Below are positions 1 through 6,704 of a DNA stretch of 17,350 bases, one piece after another (the first letter of the stretch is position 1; each line of letters opens with the position of its first letter). A model generated the notes under the pieces. It ran no database searches and was not told where the DNA came from. It saw nothing but the letters and a program-made list of their open reading frames with translations. The position numbers were made by a program, and so were the translations under genes. Source of the DNA: SIG291 sp045543455 (lineage in GTDB: Bacteria > Bacillota > Clostridia > Lachnospirales > Lachnospiraceae); NCBI GenBank assembly GCA_045543455.1, contig JAZQMK010000017.1, forward strand, positions 1 through 17,350. Direction: 5' to 3'.

Positions 1-319
1 AGAATTAAAGTCATTACATACTTTAGTCAATAGGATTAAAGAGGATGAAGGGACTGGTGAAAAGTATATGACACTTCAGGAATATATTGATTGCGAAATC
101 GAACTAAGACTTGATAATATTACGAAACAGCTAGAAGAAGAGGTTAAGGCAGAGGCTAAGGAAGAACTTAAAGCAGAAGGGATAGAGATATTTATTACAT
201 CATTTTTGAAATGTAATATTTCTAAAGAAGAGATTTCCAAATTACTTATGGAAGGATATTCTATTTCAAAAGAAGAAGCTGATAAGTACATTGCATTAGC
301 AGAAACAAAAATACAATAA
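1..319 (+). CDS. C-terminal part of an Rpn/PD-(D/E)XK transposase-like protein (partial at the window edge)
   Basis: The frame is open from base 2 to the TAA at 317-319, so the ATG at 68 is an internal methionine and the gene begins upstream of the window. The visible 105 or so residues are a charged helical tail: the stretch EEEVKAEAKEELKAEG, then an aliphatic segment, then a region rich in SKEE motifs. This matches the tail of the Rpn/PD-(D/E)XK nuclease family transposase-like proteins that are abundant in Clostridia, where a low-complexity Glu/Lys helix follows the nuclease fold. The catalytic core is not in the window, so nuclease activity cannot be judged. The family assignment rests on composition and the tail pattern only. 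It could also be an unrelated coiled-coil protein. Confidence 0.6.
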   Translation, partial: ELKSLHTLVNRIKEDEGTGEKYMTLQEYIDCEIELRLDNITKQLEEEVKAEAKEELKAEGIEIFITSFLKCNISKEEISKLLMEGYSISKEEADKYIALAETKIQ

Positions 320-413
320 GATTAATTGAATTGGAACAATGTCTGTACAATAGAATTATGACATATGCCTAAATAAGGCGTGTGTTACTATATATTTGTG
401 ATAGAAGTGTGAG

Positions 414-449
414 AAATATCTCGTAGGTTGAGCCTAAGGGATATTTTTT
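414..449 (+). terminator. Rho-independent terminator-like hairpin after the Rpn-type gene
   Basis: AAATATCTC (414-422) pairs with GGGATATTT (438-446) using one G-T pair. An inner stem TAGG/CCTA (424-427 with 433-436) closes a short loop, and a T run follows at 444-449. It lies 95 bases after the upstream stop and about 65 bases before the permease start, so it most simply ends the upstream gene. It could also act as an attenuator in the leader of the downstream transporter operon, because no convincing promoter is visible between 450 and 515. Confidence 0.6.
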
Positions 450-514
450 AATTTAAGGATTATTTAATAATTACCATGCTACAATACAATCACAATAGCG
501 AAAGGAGCATTAAA

Positions 515-2893
515 ATGTATCTTAACATATTAAAGAAAGACCTTAAACGAAAAAAGGCAATGAACATAATATTGTTGATATTTATTATTTTATCTTCCAT
601 GTTTATATCATCCAGTGTAAATAATATTATAAGTGTTACTTCTGCACTTGATAATTATTTTGAAATGGCCAAAGTACCTGATTATCTGACTTTAACTATG
701 AATAAGGCAGGTCGTGTTGACATAGATGGTGTTATTAGTAAAGCTTCGGCAATAGATAGTTATAGTAAAGAAAAAATAATCTATTTATCTTCTATAGATA
801 TCCATGTGGAAAGCGAAGATTTTTCAGCTTTAAATGGTACCAATATACTTCAAAGTGACAAGGACATTTCAATGAACTATTTTCTTGAGGATGGAAGTGT
901 TATAAAAACAGTTTCTAAGGGGGATATTTACATAACAGCTCGTACCGCTGAAAAGTTAGGACTAAAAATAGGTGATAAAATAAGTATTGAAATTGAAGGC
1001 ATAAAGTGTGAGTTTAGATTTGCAGGTGGCTTTAAGGATGCAGCTTTTGGCTCAAATCAAATGTCATTTACCCGTTACATAATAAATAGTGATGATTTTG
1101 AAAATTACATTTCAGATGAAAATATTGATTTGTCATATGGGGGCGACATAGTTTATATAAACACTTCCAATGTGGAAAAAATGCTTTCAGAAATTACTGA
1201 AATATCAGATAATGCATTGTTTCCTGCAGATAAAGATTATATAAAATTTACATATGTTTTTGATATGATTGTAACAGGTGTATTGCTTGTGGTAAGTCTT
1301 ATTCTTATTGCAATTGCATTTGTGGTTCTTCGTTTTACAATTTCATTTACCTTATCAGAGGAATTTCGTGAAATCGGTGTTATGAAGGCTATAGGAATAG
1401 GTAATGTTAAAATTAGAGGAATATATATTGTAAAATATTTAGCTCTTTCAATAATAGGTGCTGCGATAGGCTTGGTATTAAGCTATCCATTTGGAAAGAT
1501 GTTGATAAGCGTTTCGGAAACAACGGTTATTATGGGTGGTCAGAATCCGGTTTTTATAAATATCATTTGTTCAATAGTGGTGGTAGCAGTGATTTATATA
1601 TTTTGTTATACATGCACAGCTAAGGTTAAGAAAATGTCACCTATTGATGCTATTAGAAATGGTCAGACAGGAGAACGTTTCCGCAAAAAAAGTATAATGA
1701 GTCTTAGTAAGTCAAGACTTAATTCAACAACATTTCTTGCTCTAAATGATATAGTAAGCAGCCCAAAGCGTTATGGTATTATAACTTTTACATTCTTCCT
1801 TTGCTTAACTCTAATGCTTATGTTGTCAGTGTCTGCGACTACATTAAAGAGTGAAAGTCTTTTGCCAACATTTGGTATATCTGATTTTGATATTTCAGTA
1901 AGTGGTCAGGATAATGTAATGGATTTTATGACTGATGGTGGAAGAGAAATAATAGAAGAATATCTAAATGAACTGGAAGCTAAGCTTGTAAAAAATCATA
2001 TGCCGGCTAATTGTATACAGGAAATGATATTTAGTCTTCCTGTATCCCATGGTGAGAACAAGAAAAATATATTTATATATCAAGGTACAGGAACTACTAT
2101 GGATATGTATGAATATACAGCCGGTATGGCACCACAGAATACAGACGAAATAGCTATTACACGCATCTCGGCAGAAAGCTTAAAGGTTGATATAGGTGAT
2201 ACTGTAACCATAAAAACAGTAGATGGAGATAAAAAATATATTATTACAGCATTTTTTCAATCTATGAATAATATGGGAGATGGAATAAGACTTCATAACG
2301 ACGAGTATATCAATTATATTCAGGCAAGTGGAGCATGGGGCACACATATAAAATTTACTGATAATCCGACGGATAAAGAAATTGAAGAAAGGATTAAGAA
2401 AATAGAGGAGCTGTTTCCTGAATTTGATAAGCTTTTGACCGGTGCAGAAATTGTAGAAGGTTCAACCGGTGTAGCAGGAACCATTAATGCAGTAAAAATA
2501 ATGGTAACAATTCTTACAATTATTTTAACGGCGCTTGTAACTATTTTAATGGAACGCTCATTTATTGCAAAAGAACAGGGCGAAATCGCACTTATGAAGG
2601 CGATAGGAACAAGTAATTCAAGGATTTACGCATATCACACAATGAGATTTGTGGTTGTGGGCTGTCTTGCAGTAATAATGGCAGAAATAATGGTGTTGCC
2701 GATGACACATTTGTGTATTGACCCTATTTTTAAAATGATGGGAATGGAGCTTTCAGTTGATTATGTTATTAATCCATTGGAAATGTATGTTGTATTTCCG
2801 ATTATAATACTTGTTGTAACTATAGTGAGCGCATTTTTGACAGCACTTTATACAAGAAAAATAAAAGCGTCAGATACAGCTAATATTGAATAA
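515..2893 (+). CDS. ABC transporter permease with two FtsX domains
   Basis: This is the membrane subunit of a MacB/LolCE-type ABC transporter. I start it at the ATG at 515, which has AAAGGAG nine bases upstream; an in-frame ATG at 476 lacks a site. It gives 792 residues. One membrane segment lies at about 17-35, followed by an extracytoplasmic domain to about 245. The first FtsX core spans about 245-385, with the characteristic EFREIGVMKAIG coupling stretch. A middle membrane segment lies at about 422-440, then a second outer domain to about 655. The second FtsX core spans about 658-790 and carries EQGEIALMKAIG. The paired cores and two outer domains of about 200 residues differ from BceB, which has ten segments and one large loop. 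Such proteins move lipids or peptides, or transmit force across the membrane, rather than import nutrients. The ATPase follows 14 bases later and a two-component pair follows that. The substrate is unknown. Confidence 0.9.
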   Translation: MYLNILKKDLKRKKAMNIILLIFIILSSMFISSSVNNIISVTSALDNYFEMAKVPDYLTLTMNKAGRVDIDGVISKASAIDSYSKEKIIYLSSIDIHVESEDFSALNGTNILQSDKDISMNYFLEDGSVIKTVSKGDIYITARTAEKLGLKIGDKISIEIEGIKCEFRFAGGFKDAAFGSNQMSFTRYIINSDDFENYISDENIDLSYGGDIVYINTSNVEKMLSEITEISDNALFPADKDYIKFTYVFDMIVTGVLLVVSLILIAIAFVVLRFTISFTLSEEFREIGVMKAIGIGNVKIRGIYIVKYLALSIIGAAIGLVLSYPFGKMLISVSETTVIMGGQNPVFINIICSIVVVAVIYIFCYTCTAKVKKMSPIDAIRNGQTGERFRKKSIMSLSKSRLNSTTFLALNDIVSSPKRYGIITFTFFLCLTLMLMLSVSATTLKSESLLPTFGISDFDISVSGQDNVMDFMTDGGREIIEEYLNELEAKLVKNHMPANCIQEMIFSLPVSHGENKKNIFIYQGTGTTMDMYEYTAGMAPQNTDEIAITRISAESLKVDIGDTVTIKTVDGDKKYIITAFFQSMNNMGDGIRLHNDEYINYIQASGAWGTHIKFTDNPTDKEIEERIKKIEELFPEFDKLLTGAEIVEGSTGVAGTINAVKIMVTILTIILTALVTILMERSFIAKEQGEIALMKAIGTSNSRIYAYHTMRFVVVGCLAVIMAEIMVLPMTHLCIDPIFKMMGMELSVDYVINPLEMYVVFPIIILVVTIVSAFLTALYTRKIKASDTANIE

Positions 2894-2907
2894 GAAAGGA
2901 AATTGTT

Positions 2908-3672
2908 ATGAATATTCTTGAAGTAAAAGATCTTTGTAAGACATATATAGTAAATAAATGCCAGAACAATGTTTTGAAAAATGTTAATTTTATTATTGGT
3001 GAAGGTGAAATGGTAGCGGTTATGGGACCTTCTGGCTCAGGAAAATCAACACTACTTTATACTGTTTCGGGAATGGATGGTATAACTGCAGGAGAGGTAA
3101 AATTCTGTGGAAAAGACATTGCAAAGATGGGGCAAAAGGAACTTGACAATCTCAGACTGGATGATATGGGCTTTATTTTTCAACAGATGTATATGTTAAA
3201 AAACCTATCAGTATTTGATAATATAATACTTCCTGCCGTACAATCAAAGAAAAATAATGAATCCCGTAAGGATATAGTAAATCGTGGGCAGGAGATTATG
3301 CGTAAATTAAATATCATTGATATTGCAGATAATGATATTAATGAGGTTTCCGGTGGACAGCTGCAGCGTGCGTGCATTTGCCGAAGTATGATAAATAAGC
3401 CAAAGATGATTTTTGCAGATGAGCCAACAGGTGCACTTAACAGAAATACTTCAGATGAAGTTATGAAGGAACTTTCAAAGTTAAATGATGAAGGCACAAC
3501 GATTATGCTTGTTACCCATGATGTAAAGGTTGCAGCAAAGTGTACAAGGGTGCTTTACATAGTTGACGGAAATATAAAAGGTGAGTATAATTTGGGTAAA
3601 TGTGAAAGCGATTCACTATTAAGAGAACGCGAACGAATGTTAAATAACTGGCTTTTAGAGCTTGGTTGGTAA
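2908..3672 (+). CDS. ABC transporter ATP-binding protein (MacB/LolD type)
   Basis: This is the cytoplasmic ATPase partner of the FtsX permease just upstream. Visible motifs are Walker A GPSGSGKST (40-48), the Q-loop in FIFQQ (89-93), the signature VSGGQLQRA (147-155), Walker B IFADEP (168-173) and the switch histidine in VTHD (His204). The segment EPTGAL after Walker B is typical of the LolD/MacB/BceA group. The length of 254 residues is normal, with a short C-terminal extension after about 225. The ATG at 2908 follows AGAAAGGAAA at good spacing and starts 14 bases after the permease stop, so the two are co-translated. All catalytic residues are intact, so it should be an active ATPase. Confidence 0.94.
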   Translation: MNILEVKDLCKTYIVNKCQNNVLKNVNFIIGEGEMVAVMGPSGSGKSTLLYTVSGMDGITAGEVKFCGKDIAKMGQKELDNLRLDDMGFIFQQMYMLKNLSVFDNIILPAVQSKKNNESRKDIVNRGQEIMRKLNIIDIADNDINEVSGGQLQRACICRSMINKPKMIFADEPTGALNRNTSDEVMKELSKLNDEGTTIMLVTHDVKVAAKCTRVLYIVDGNIKGEYNLGKCESDSLLRERERMLNNWLLELGW

Positions 3673-3692
3673 TTTTTTGGATGGAGATTAGG

Positions 3693-4361
3693 ATGTTAGA
3701 TATTCTTATTGTTGAAGATAATAAAGAGCTTGCAGAGCTATTGTGTGATTTTTTACGTGCAGAAAATTATACAGTTTCTGTTGCACAGACAGGCGAAAAG
3801 GCTTTGTCATTGTATGAAAGATATGGCGCTAAGCTTATTGTTCTTGATATAATGCTACCGGGAATGGATGGTTTTGCAGTGTGTAAAAAAATTCGTGACA
3901 CCAGCGATACACCTATACTTATAGTAAGTGCAAAGACGGATAAAGAGGACAAATTAAATGGTCTTTTACTGGGTGCTGACGATTATATTGAAAAGCCTTA
4001 TGATATTGATATTATGATAGCTAAAATTGCAGGTATTTTCAAACGAAGATATGCAGTTGATGAGCTTATTGACGGTAATATAAGGATAAATAAGGTAAGC
4101 AGAACTGTTTGTAAAAATGATGTTTTAATAGAAATGACCGCAAAGGAATTTGACTTGCTTGTACTTCTTATAGAAAACAAGGGTAAGATTCTAAATAAGG
4201 AATATATATTTAACTATATCTGGGGAAGTGATAGCTTTTCTGAGCAACAGACCCTTACCGTACATATAAAATGGCTTAGACAAAAGATAGAAGATGACCC
4301 TAAAAATCCAAAATTAATTCTAACCGTTTGGGGCGTGGGATACAAATATGAAAGCATTTAA
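3693..4361 (+). CDS. OmpR/PhoB-family response regulator
   Basis: This DNA-binding regulator has 222 residues. A TTG-initiated frame reaches back to 3666, overlapping the ATPase stop, but the ATG at 3693 with GGAG six bases upstream opens directly on the receiver domain (LDILIVEDN). Receiver landmarks are the acidic pair Glu8/Asp9, the phospho-acceptor Asp52 in VLDIMLPGMDG, Ser79 and Lys101 in EKPYD. A winged helix-turn-helix follows from about 125 to 222, with the usual MTAKEFDLLVLL and WGVGYKYE ends. It begins 20 bases after the ATPase and overlaps the histidine kinase by 14 bases. The likely role is phosphorylation by that kinase and control of this transporter operon, but no binding site has been identified. 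Confidence 0.94.
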   Translation: MLDILIVEDNKELAELLCDFLRAENYTVSVAQTGEKALSLYERYGAKLIVLDIMLPGMDGFAVCKKIRDTSDTPILIVSAKTDKEDKLNGLLLGADDYIEKPYDIDIMIAKIAGIFKRRYAVDELIDGNIRINKVSRTVCKNDVLIEMTAKEFDLLVLLIENKGKILNKEYIFNYIWGSDSFSEQQTLTVHIKWLRQKIEDDPKNPKLILTVWGVGYKYESI

Positions 4362-5577
4362 TAGAATTTTTGCGACTGTTGTAGCACTAATAATTATGGT
4401 TATTATTGTAGCAAATATAATATTGATACAGGATAATAGCGAAAGTGGAAGACCTTATCGTATAGAAGTAAGTCGTCTTGTTAAGGAAATAGAAAATGGT
4501 AATTTCAATAATATTAATCTTGATAATTGCCAGTATGTAACTGCTGTTACACAGTGTGATGATAATTTTTATGATACTGACAGTGATTATATTGTTAAAA
4601 AGATAGATGGAAAAATATATCGATTCGATTATAAGGCGGAAAATAAGGGAGACAAAACAAAACTTTTAATAACAGTAAATGTCATTCTATCTATAATGAC
4701 AGTGTTGATTGTTGTTGTTATGATATATATAAAATTAAAGATTTTAAAGCCTTTTGAAAGGCTTACTGATGTTCCGTATGAACTGTCAAAGGGTAATCTT
4801 ACTATGCCTGTAAAAGAAAACAAAAATAGGTTTTTTGGACGCTTCATATGGGGTGTTGATATGCTGAGAGAAAATATGGAACAACAAAAGGAACGTGAAC
4901 TTAATCTGCAAAAGGATAAAAAAATGTTGATGCTTTCTTTGTCTCACGACATAAAAACACCACTTTCTGCAATAAAGCTTTATTCGAAGGCGATTTCAAA
5001 GGGACTTTATGACAATAAGGAAAAGCAGCTTGAAATTGCAGAAAGTATTAATGCTAAGGCTGATGAGATAGAGGGCTATGTTTCGCAAATAATTACAGCC
5101 TCAAGAGAAGATTTTCTAAGCCTAGATGTTAGAAACGATGAGTTTTATTTATCAGAGCTTATAACTAAAATAGCACAATATTACACTGAAAAATTACAGC
5201 TAATAAAAACAGATTTTTTTATTAATAAATACATAAATTGTTTATTGTATGGTGACCTTGACAGAAGCATTGAGGTTTTGCAGAATATAATGGAAAATGC
5301 AATAAAATATGGTGATGGAAAAATTATATCCATAGATTTTTGTGAGGAAGACGACTGTATTTTAGTAACTGTAAAAAATAGTGGATGTACGCTTGAAGAT
5401 ACAGAGCTTACACATATTTTTGAAAGTTTTTTCAGAGGTAAAAATGCTTCTAATGAAAAGGGAAGTGGTCTTGGACTTTACATCTGCCGTCAGCTCATAA
5501 ATAAGATGAATGGCGAGATTTATGCAAAAATAAGTGAAGGTTGTATGTGCGTTACAATAGTTTTTAGAAAAGCTTAG
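4348..5577 (+). CDS. Sensor histidine kinase
   Basis: This membrane sensor of 409 residues pairs with the response regulator just upstream, whose end it overlaps by 14 bases. Membrane segments lie at about 7-28 and 107-128 and enclose an outer loop of roughly 80 residues. A HAMP-like linker covers 130-180, then the dimerisation helix with the phospho-acceptor His200 in SLSHDIKTPL. The ATPase domain shows an N box with Asn313 and Asn317 (LQNIMENAIKYGDG), an F-box-like FFRG and a G box GSGLGLYI (372-379). The usual acidic residue before the first glycine of the G1 box reads VKNSG, a common variation. The loop is longer than in the intramembrane BceS type, so direct sensing of a ligand outside the membrane is plausible. 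It ends at the hairpin array at 5600-5671. Confidence 0.93.
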   Translation: MKAFNRIFATVVALIIMVIIVANIILIQDNSESGRPYRIEVSRLVKEIENGNFNNINLDNCQYVTAVTQCDDNFYDTDSDYIVKKIDGKIYRFDYKAENKGDKTKLLITVNVILSIMTVLIVVVMIYIKLKILKPFERLTDVPYELSKGNLTMPVKENKNRFFGRFIWGVDMLRENMEQQKERELNLQKDKKMLMLSLSHDIKTPLSAIKLYSKAISKGLYDNKEKQLEIAESINAKADEIEGYVSQIITASREDFLSLDVRNDEFYLSELITKIAQYYTEKLQLIKTDFFINKYINCLLYGDLDRSIEVLQNIMENAIKYGDGKIISIDFCEEDDCILVTVKNSGCTLEDTELTHIFESFFRGKNASNEKGSGLGLYICRQLINKMNGEIYAKISEGCMCVTIVFRKA

Positions 5578-5599
5578 AATAAAAATACGCCGTGGAATG

Positions 5600-5629
5600 T
5601 TGCTAAAACGACCGTGTCCGGTGTAGCAA
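5600..5629. repeat. Small nested hairpin just after the histidine kinase stop
   Basis: TTGCTA (5600-5605) pairs with TAGCAA (5624-5629), and inside it ACCG (5611-5614) pairs with CGGT (5619-5622) around a 4-base loop. It sits 22 bases after the kinase stop and touches the terminator stem beginning at 5628, so the two hairpins share two bases and cannot both be fully formed. Its role is unknown; it might protect the mRNA 3' end. Confidence 0.45.
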
Positions 5630-5671
5630 AATGGAACAAGTCCCTCATTTATAAGGGACTTGTTCCATTTT
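5628..5671. terminator. Bidirectional intrinsic terminator with a perfect 18-bp stem
   Basis: Bases 5628-5645 and 5654-5671 are exact reverse complements around an 8-base loop. The stem begins with AAAA and ends with TTTT, so transcripts in either direction end in a U run after a GC-containing helix. It lies between the plus-strand sensor operon and the minus-strand mecA-like gene, whose stop codons are 5577 and 5682, and serves both. Confidence 0.9.
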
Positions 5672-5681
5672 AGAGTCATTT

Positions 5682-6449
5682 TTATATCTTTGATAATTGA
5701 TTTATCGCTTTATCCTTGATTAAAATCTTTGCATGCTCATTAAGATAAGCTTTACTTGCGTATACGGCTTTTTCTGACTGGCCATACTCTGAAAGCGTAG
5801 CATCATATTTGTTGTATAAATCGGCTGCGCTAAGGTTATTAGATTCAAGAAGAAGATAATAACCTGAATTTATTGAATGTTTATATAATGTTGATTTACC
5901 TTTATAAACACTGGCAAGTTGCTTTGACATAGAAGTGAGGGTGTCTAAATCCTTAAAGGTATATAAAAGGAAATTCATACCTAAGTTAGTTTCCTTAGAA
6001 TTCTTTGAAGGATTAGCTAAAGCCTGTTGTTTGTATTGACGGTAAAGGTCTAAAATATCTTTAAATTCATTAGGAGAATTATGCGTTTCTTCAGGTATAT
6101 AATCATCACTGTCTTCTAATTCAAACATATTGTCATCATAAAAATCTTCATCTGAATCATCTGGACTTGTGAATTTTGAAAATCTTGTATCTAATTCTTC
6201 CGGTTCTTCAATCTTAGTTATGATGATAATAAGAGCTTCAGAAGAAACGGGAATGGCTTCTATCATAATAGGGATGTCATCCGCTTCAAAACCTAATTCT
6301 GTAGCGGCTTTATACATCATCTCACTAAAAAGTTTTTTCGCTTTCTCACTTCCATATGCCAATTCGGCAAGACTTATCTGTCTGGATGTAAGATCCAATT
6401 TATCAAGAGTGCAACGAATCTGATTGTCATTAATTTTTTCAATCTTCAT
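5682..6449 (-). CDS. mecA: MecA-type adaptor protein for ClpC
   Basis: MecA adaptors bring substrates (ComK in Bacillus) to the ClpC/ClpP protease. The ATG at 6449 is preceded by GGAGGTAATT; an upstream extension to 6476 lacks support. The protein has 255 residues, against 218 in B. subtilis MecA. The N-terminal substrate-binding module covers about 1-85, with MKIEKINDNQIRCTL at the start and a GSEKAKKLFSEMM helix. A very acidic linker follows (about 95-125, rich in Asp and Glu). The C-terminal ClpC-binding module covers about 150-255, with TFKDLDTLTSMSKQL and YLLL strands typical of the family. It is monocistronic, with its own promoter (6556-6584) and a hairpin-rich leader of about 100 bases. 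No competence genes are near. Its target here is unknown. Confidence 0.85.
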   Translation of the reverse strand: MKIEKINDNQIRCTLDKLDLTSRQISLAELAYGSEKAKKLFSEMMYKAATELGFEADDIPIMIEAIPVSSEALIIIITKIEEPEELDTRFSKFTSPDDSDEDFYDDNMFELEDSDDYIPEETHNSPNEFKDILDLYRQYKQQALANPSKNSKETNLGMNFLLYTFKDLDTLTSMSKQLASVYKGKSTLYKHSINSGYYLLLESNNLSAADLYNKYDATLSEYGQSEKAVYASKAYLNEHAKILIKDKAINQLSKI

Positions 6450-6492
6450 AATTACCTCCATTCTAAAGCGTGCCACTTTTGAAAGAGGACTG

Positions 6493-6538
6493 TTAAAATC
6501 TAAGACGCTTTCCTTAGATTTTAAGTTGATAACTCAAC
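6493..6538 (-). promoter_or_regulatory. Two hairpins in the mecA-like leader
   Basis: Bases 6493-6504 and 6513-6524 form a perfect 12-bp inverted repeat (TTAAAATCTAAG) around an 8-base loop. Directly beside it GTTGA (6525-6529) pairs with TCAAC (6534-6538). Both lie between the promoter and the ribosome binding site of the minus-strand gene, so they would form in its 5' leader. Neither is followed by a T run, so an intrinsic terminator is unlikely. A repressor operator or an RNA stability element is possible. The 12-bp arm is AT-rich. Confidence 0.55.
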
Positions 6539-6555
6539 CCCTTCTTTCTACTTAT

Positions 6556-6584
6556 ATTATACCGTAATATTTAAAATGTGTAAA
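6556..6584 (-). promoter_or_regulatory. Sigma-A promoter of the mecA-like gene
   Basis: On the minus strand, TTTACA (complement of 6579-6584) and a consensus TATAAT (complement of 6556-6561) are separated by 17 bases. Transcription should begin near 6549, giving a leader of about 100 bases before the ATG at 6449. Confidence 0.88.
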
Positions 6585-6594
6585 GCGTTTAGTA

Positions 6595-6655
6595 AAGTTG
6601 CATAAAATAGGCCAATAAAATATGAAAGATATTACTATTGAATATTTTGCAACTT
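6595..6655. repeat. Inverted repeat AAGTTGCA / TGCAACTT in the divergent intergenic region
   Basis: AAGTTGCA (6595-6602) and TGCAACTT (6648-6655) are exact complements separated by 45 bases. One arm lies just upstream of the mecA-like -35 and the other lies inside the spacer of the plus-strand kinase promoter. That is where a dimeric or looping regulator of both divergent genes would bind, but chance cannot be excluded for 8 bases in AT-rich DNA. Confidence 0.35.
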
Positions 6656-6667
6656 ATGTAGTACAAT
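6638..6667 (+). promoter_or_regulatory. Probable promoter of the kinase/ParA-like pair
   Basis: TTGAAT (6638-6643) and TACAAT (6662-6667) are separated by 18 bases. A start near 6674 would leave a short leader before the strong ribosome binding site AAAGGAGGG at 6688-6696. Confidence 0.6.
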
Positions 6668-6704
6668 AATGTACGAGGTAGATAGCCAAAGGAGGGATTT
6701 ATAA

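Noticed and set aside
68..319. A separate 83-codon gene starting at the ATG at 68
   Set aside because: The frame is open upstream to the window edge with no ribosome binding site at 68, so this is an internal methionine of a larger protein.
3180..3497. Minus-strand reading frame inside the ATPase gene
   Set aside because: It has no ribosome binding site or family features and lies opposite a complete ABC ATPase gene.
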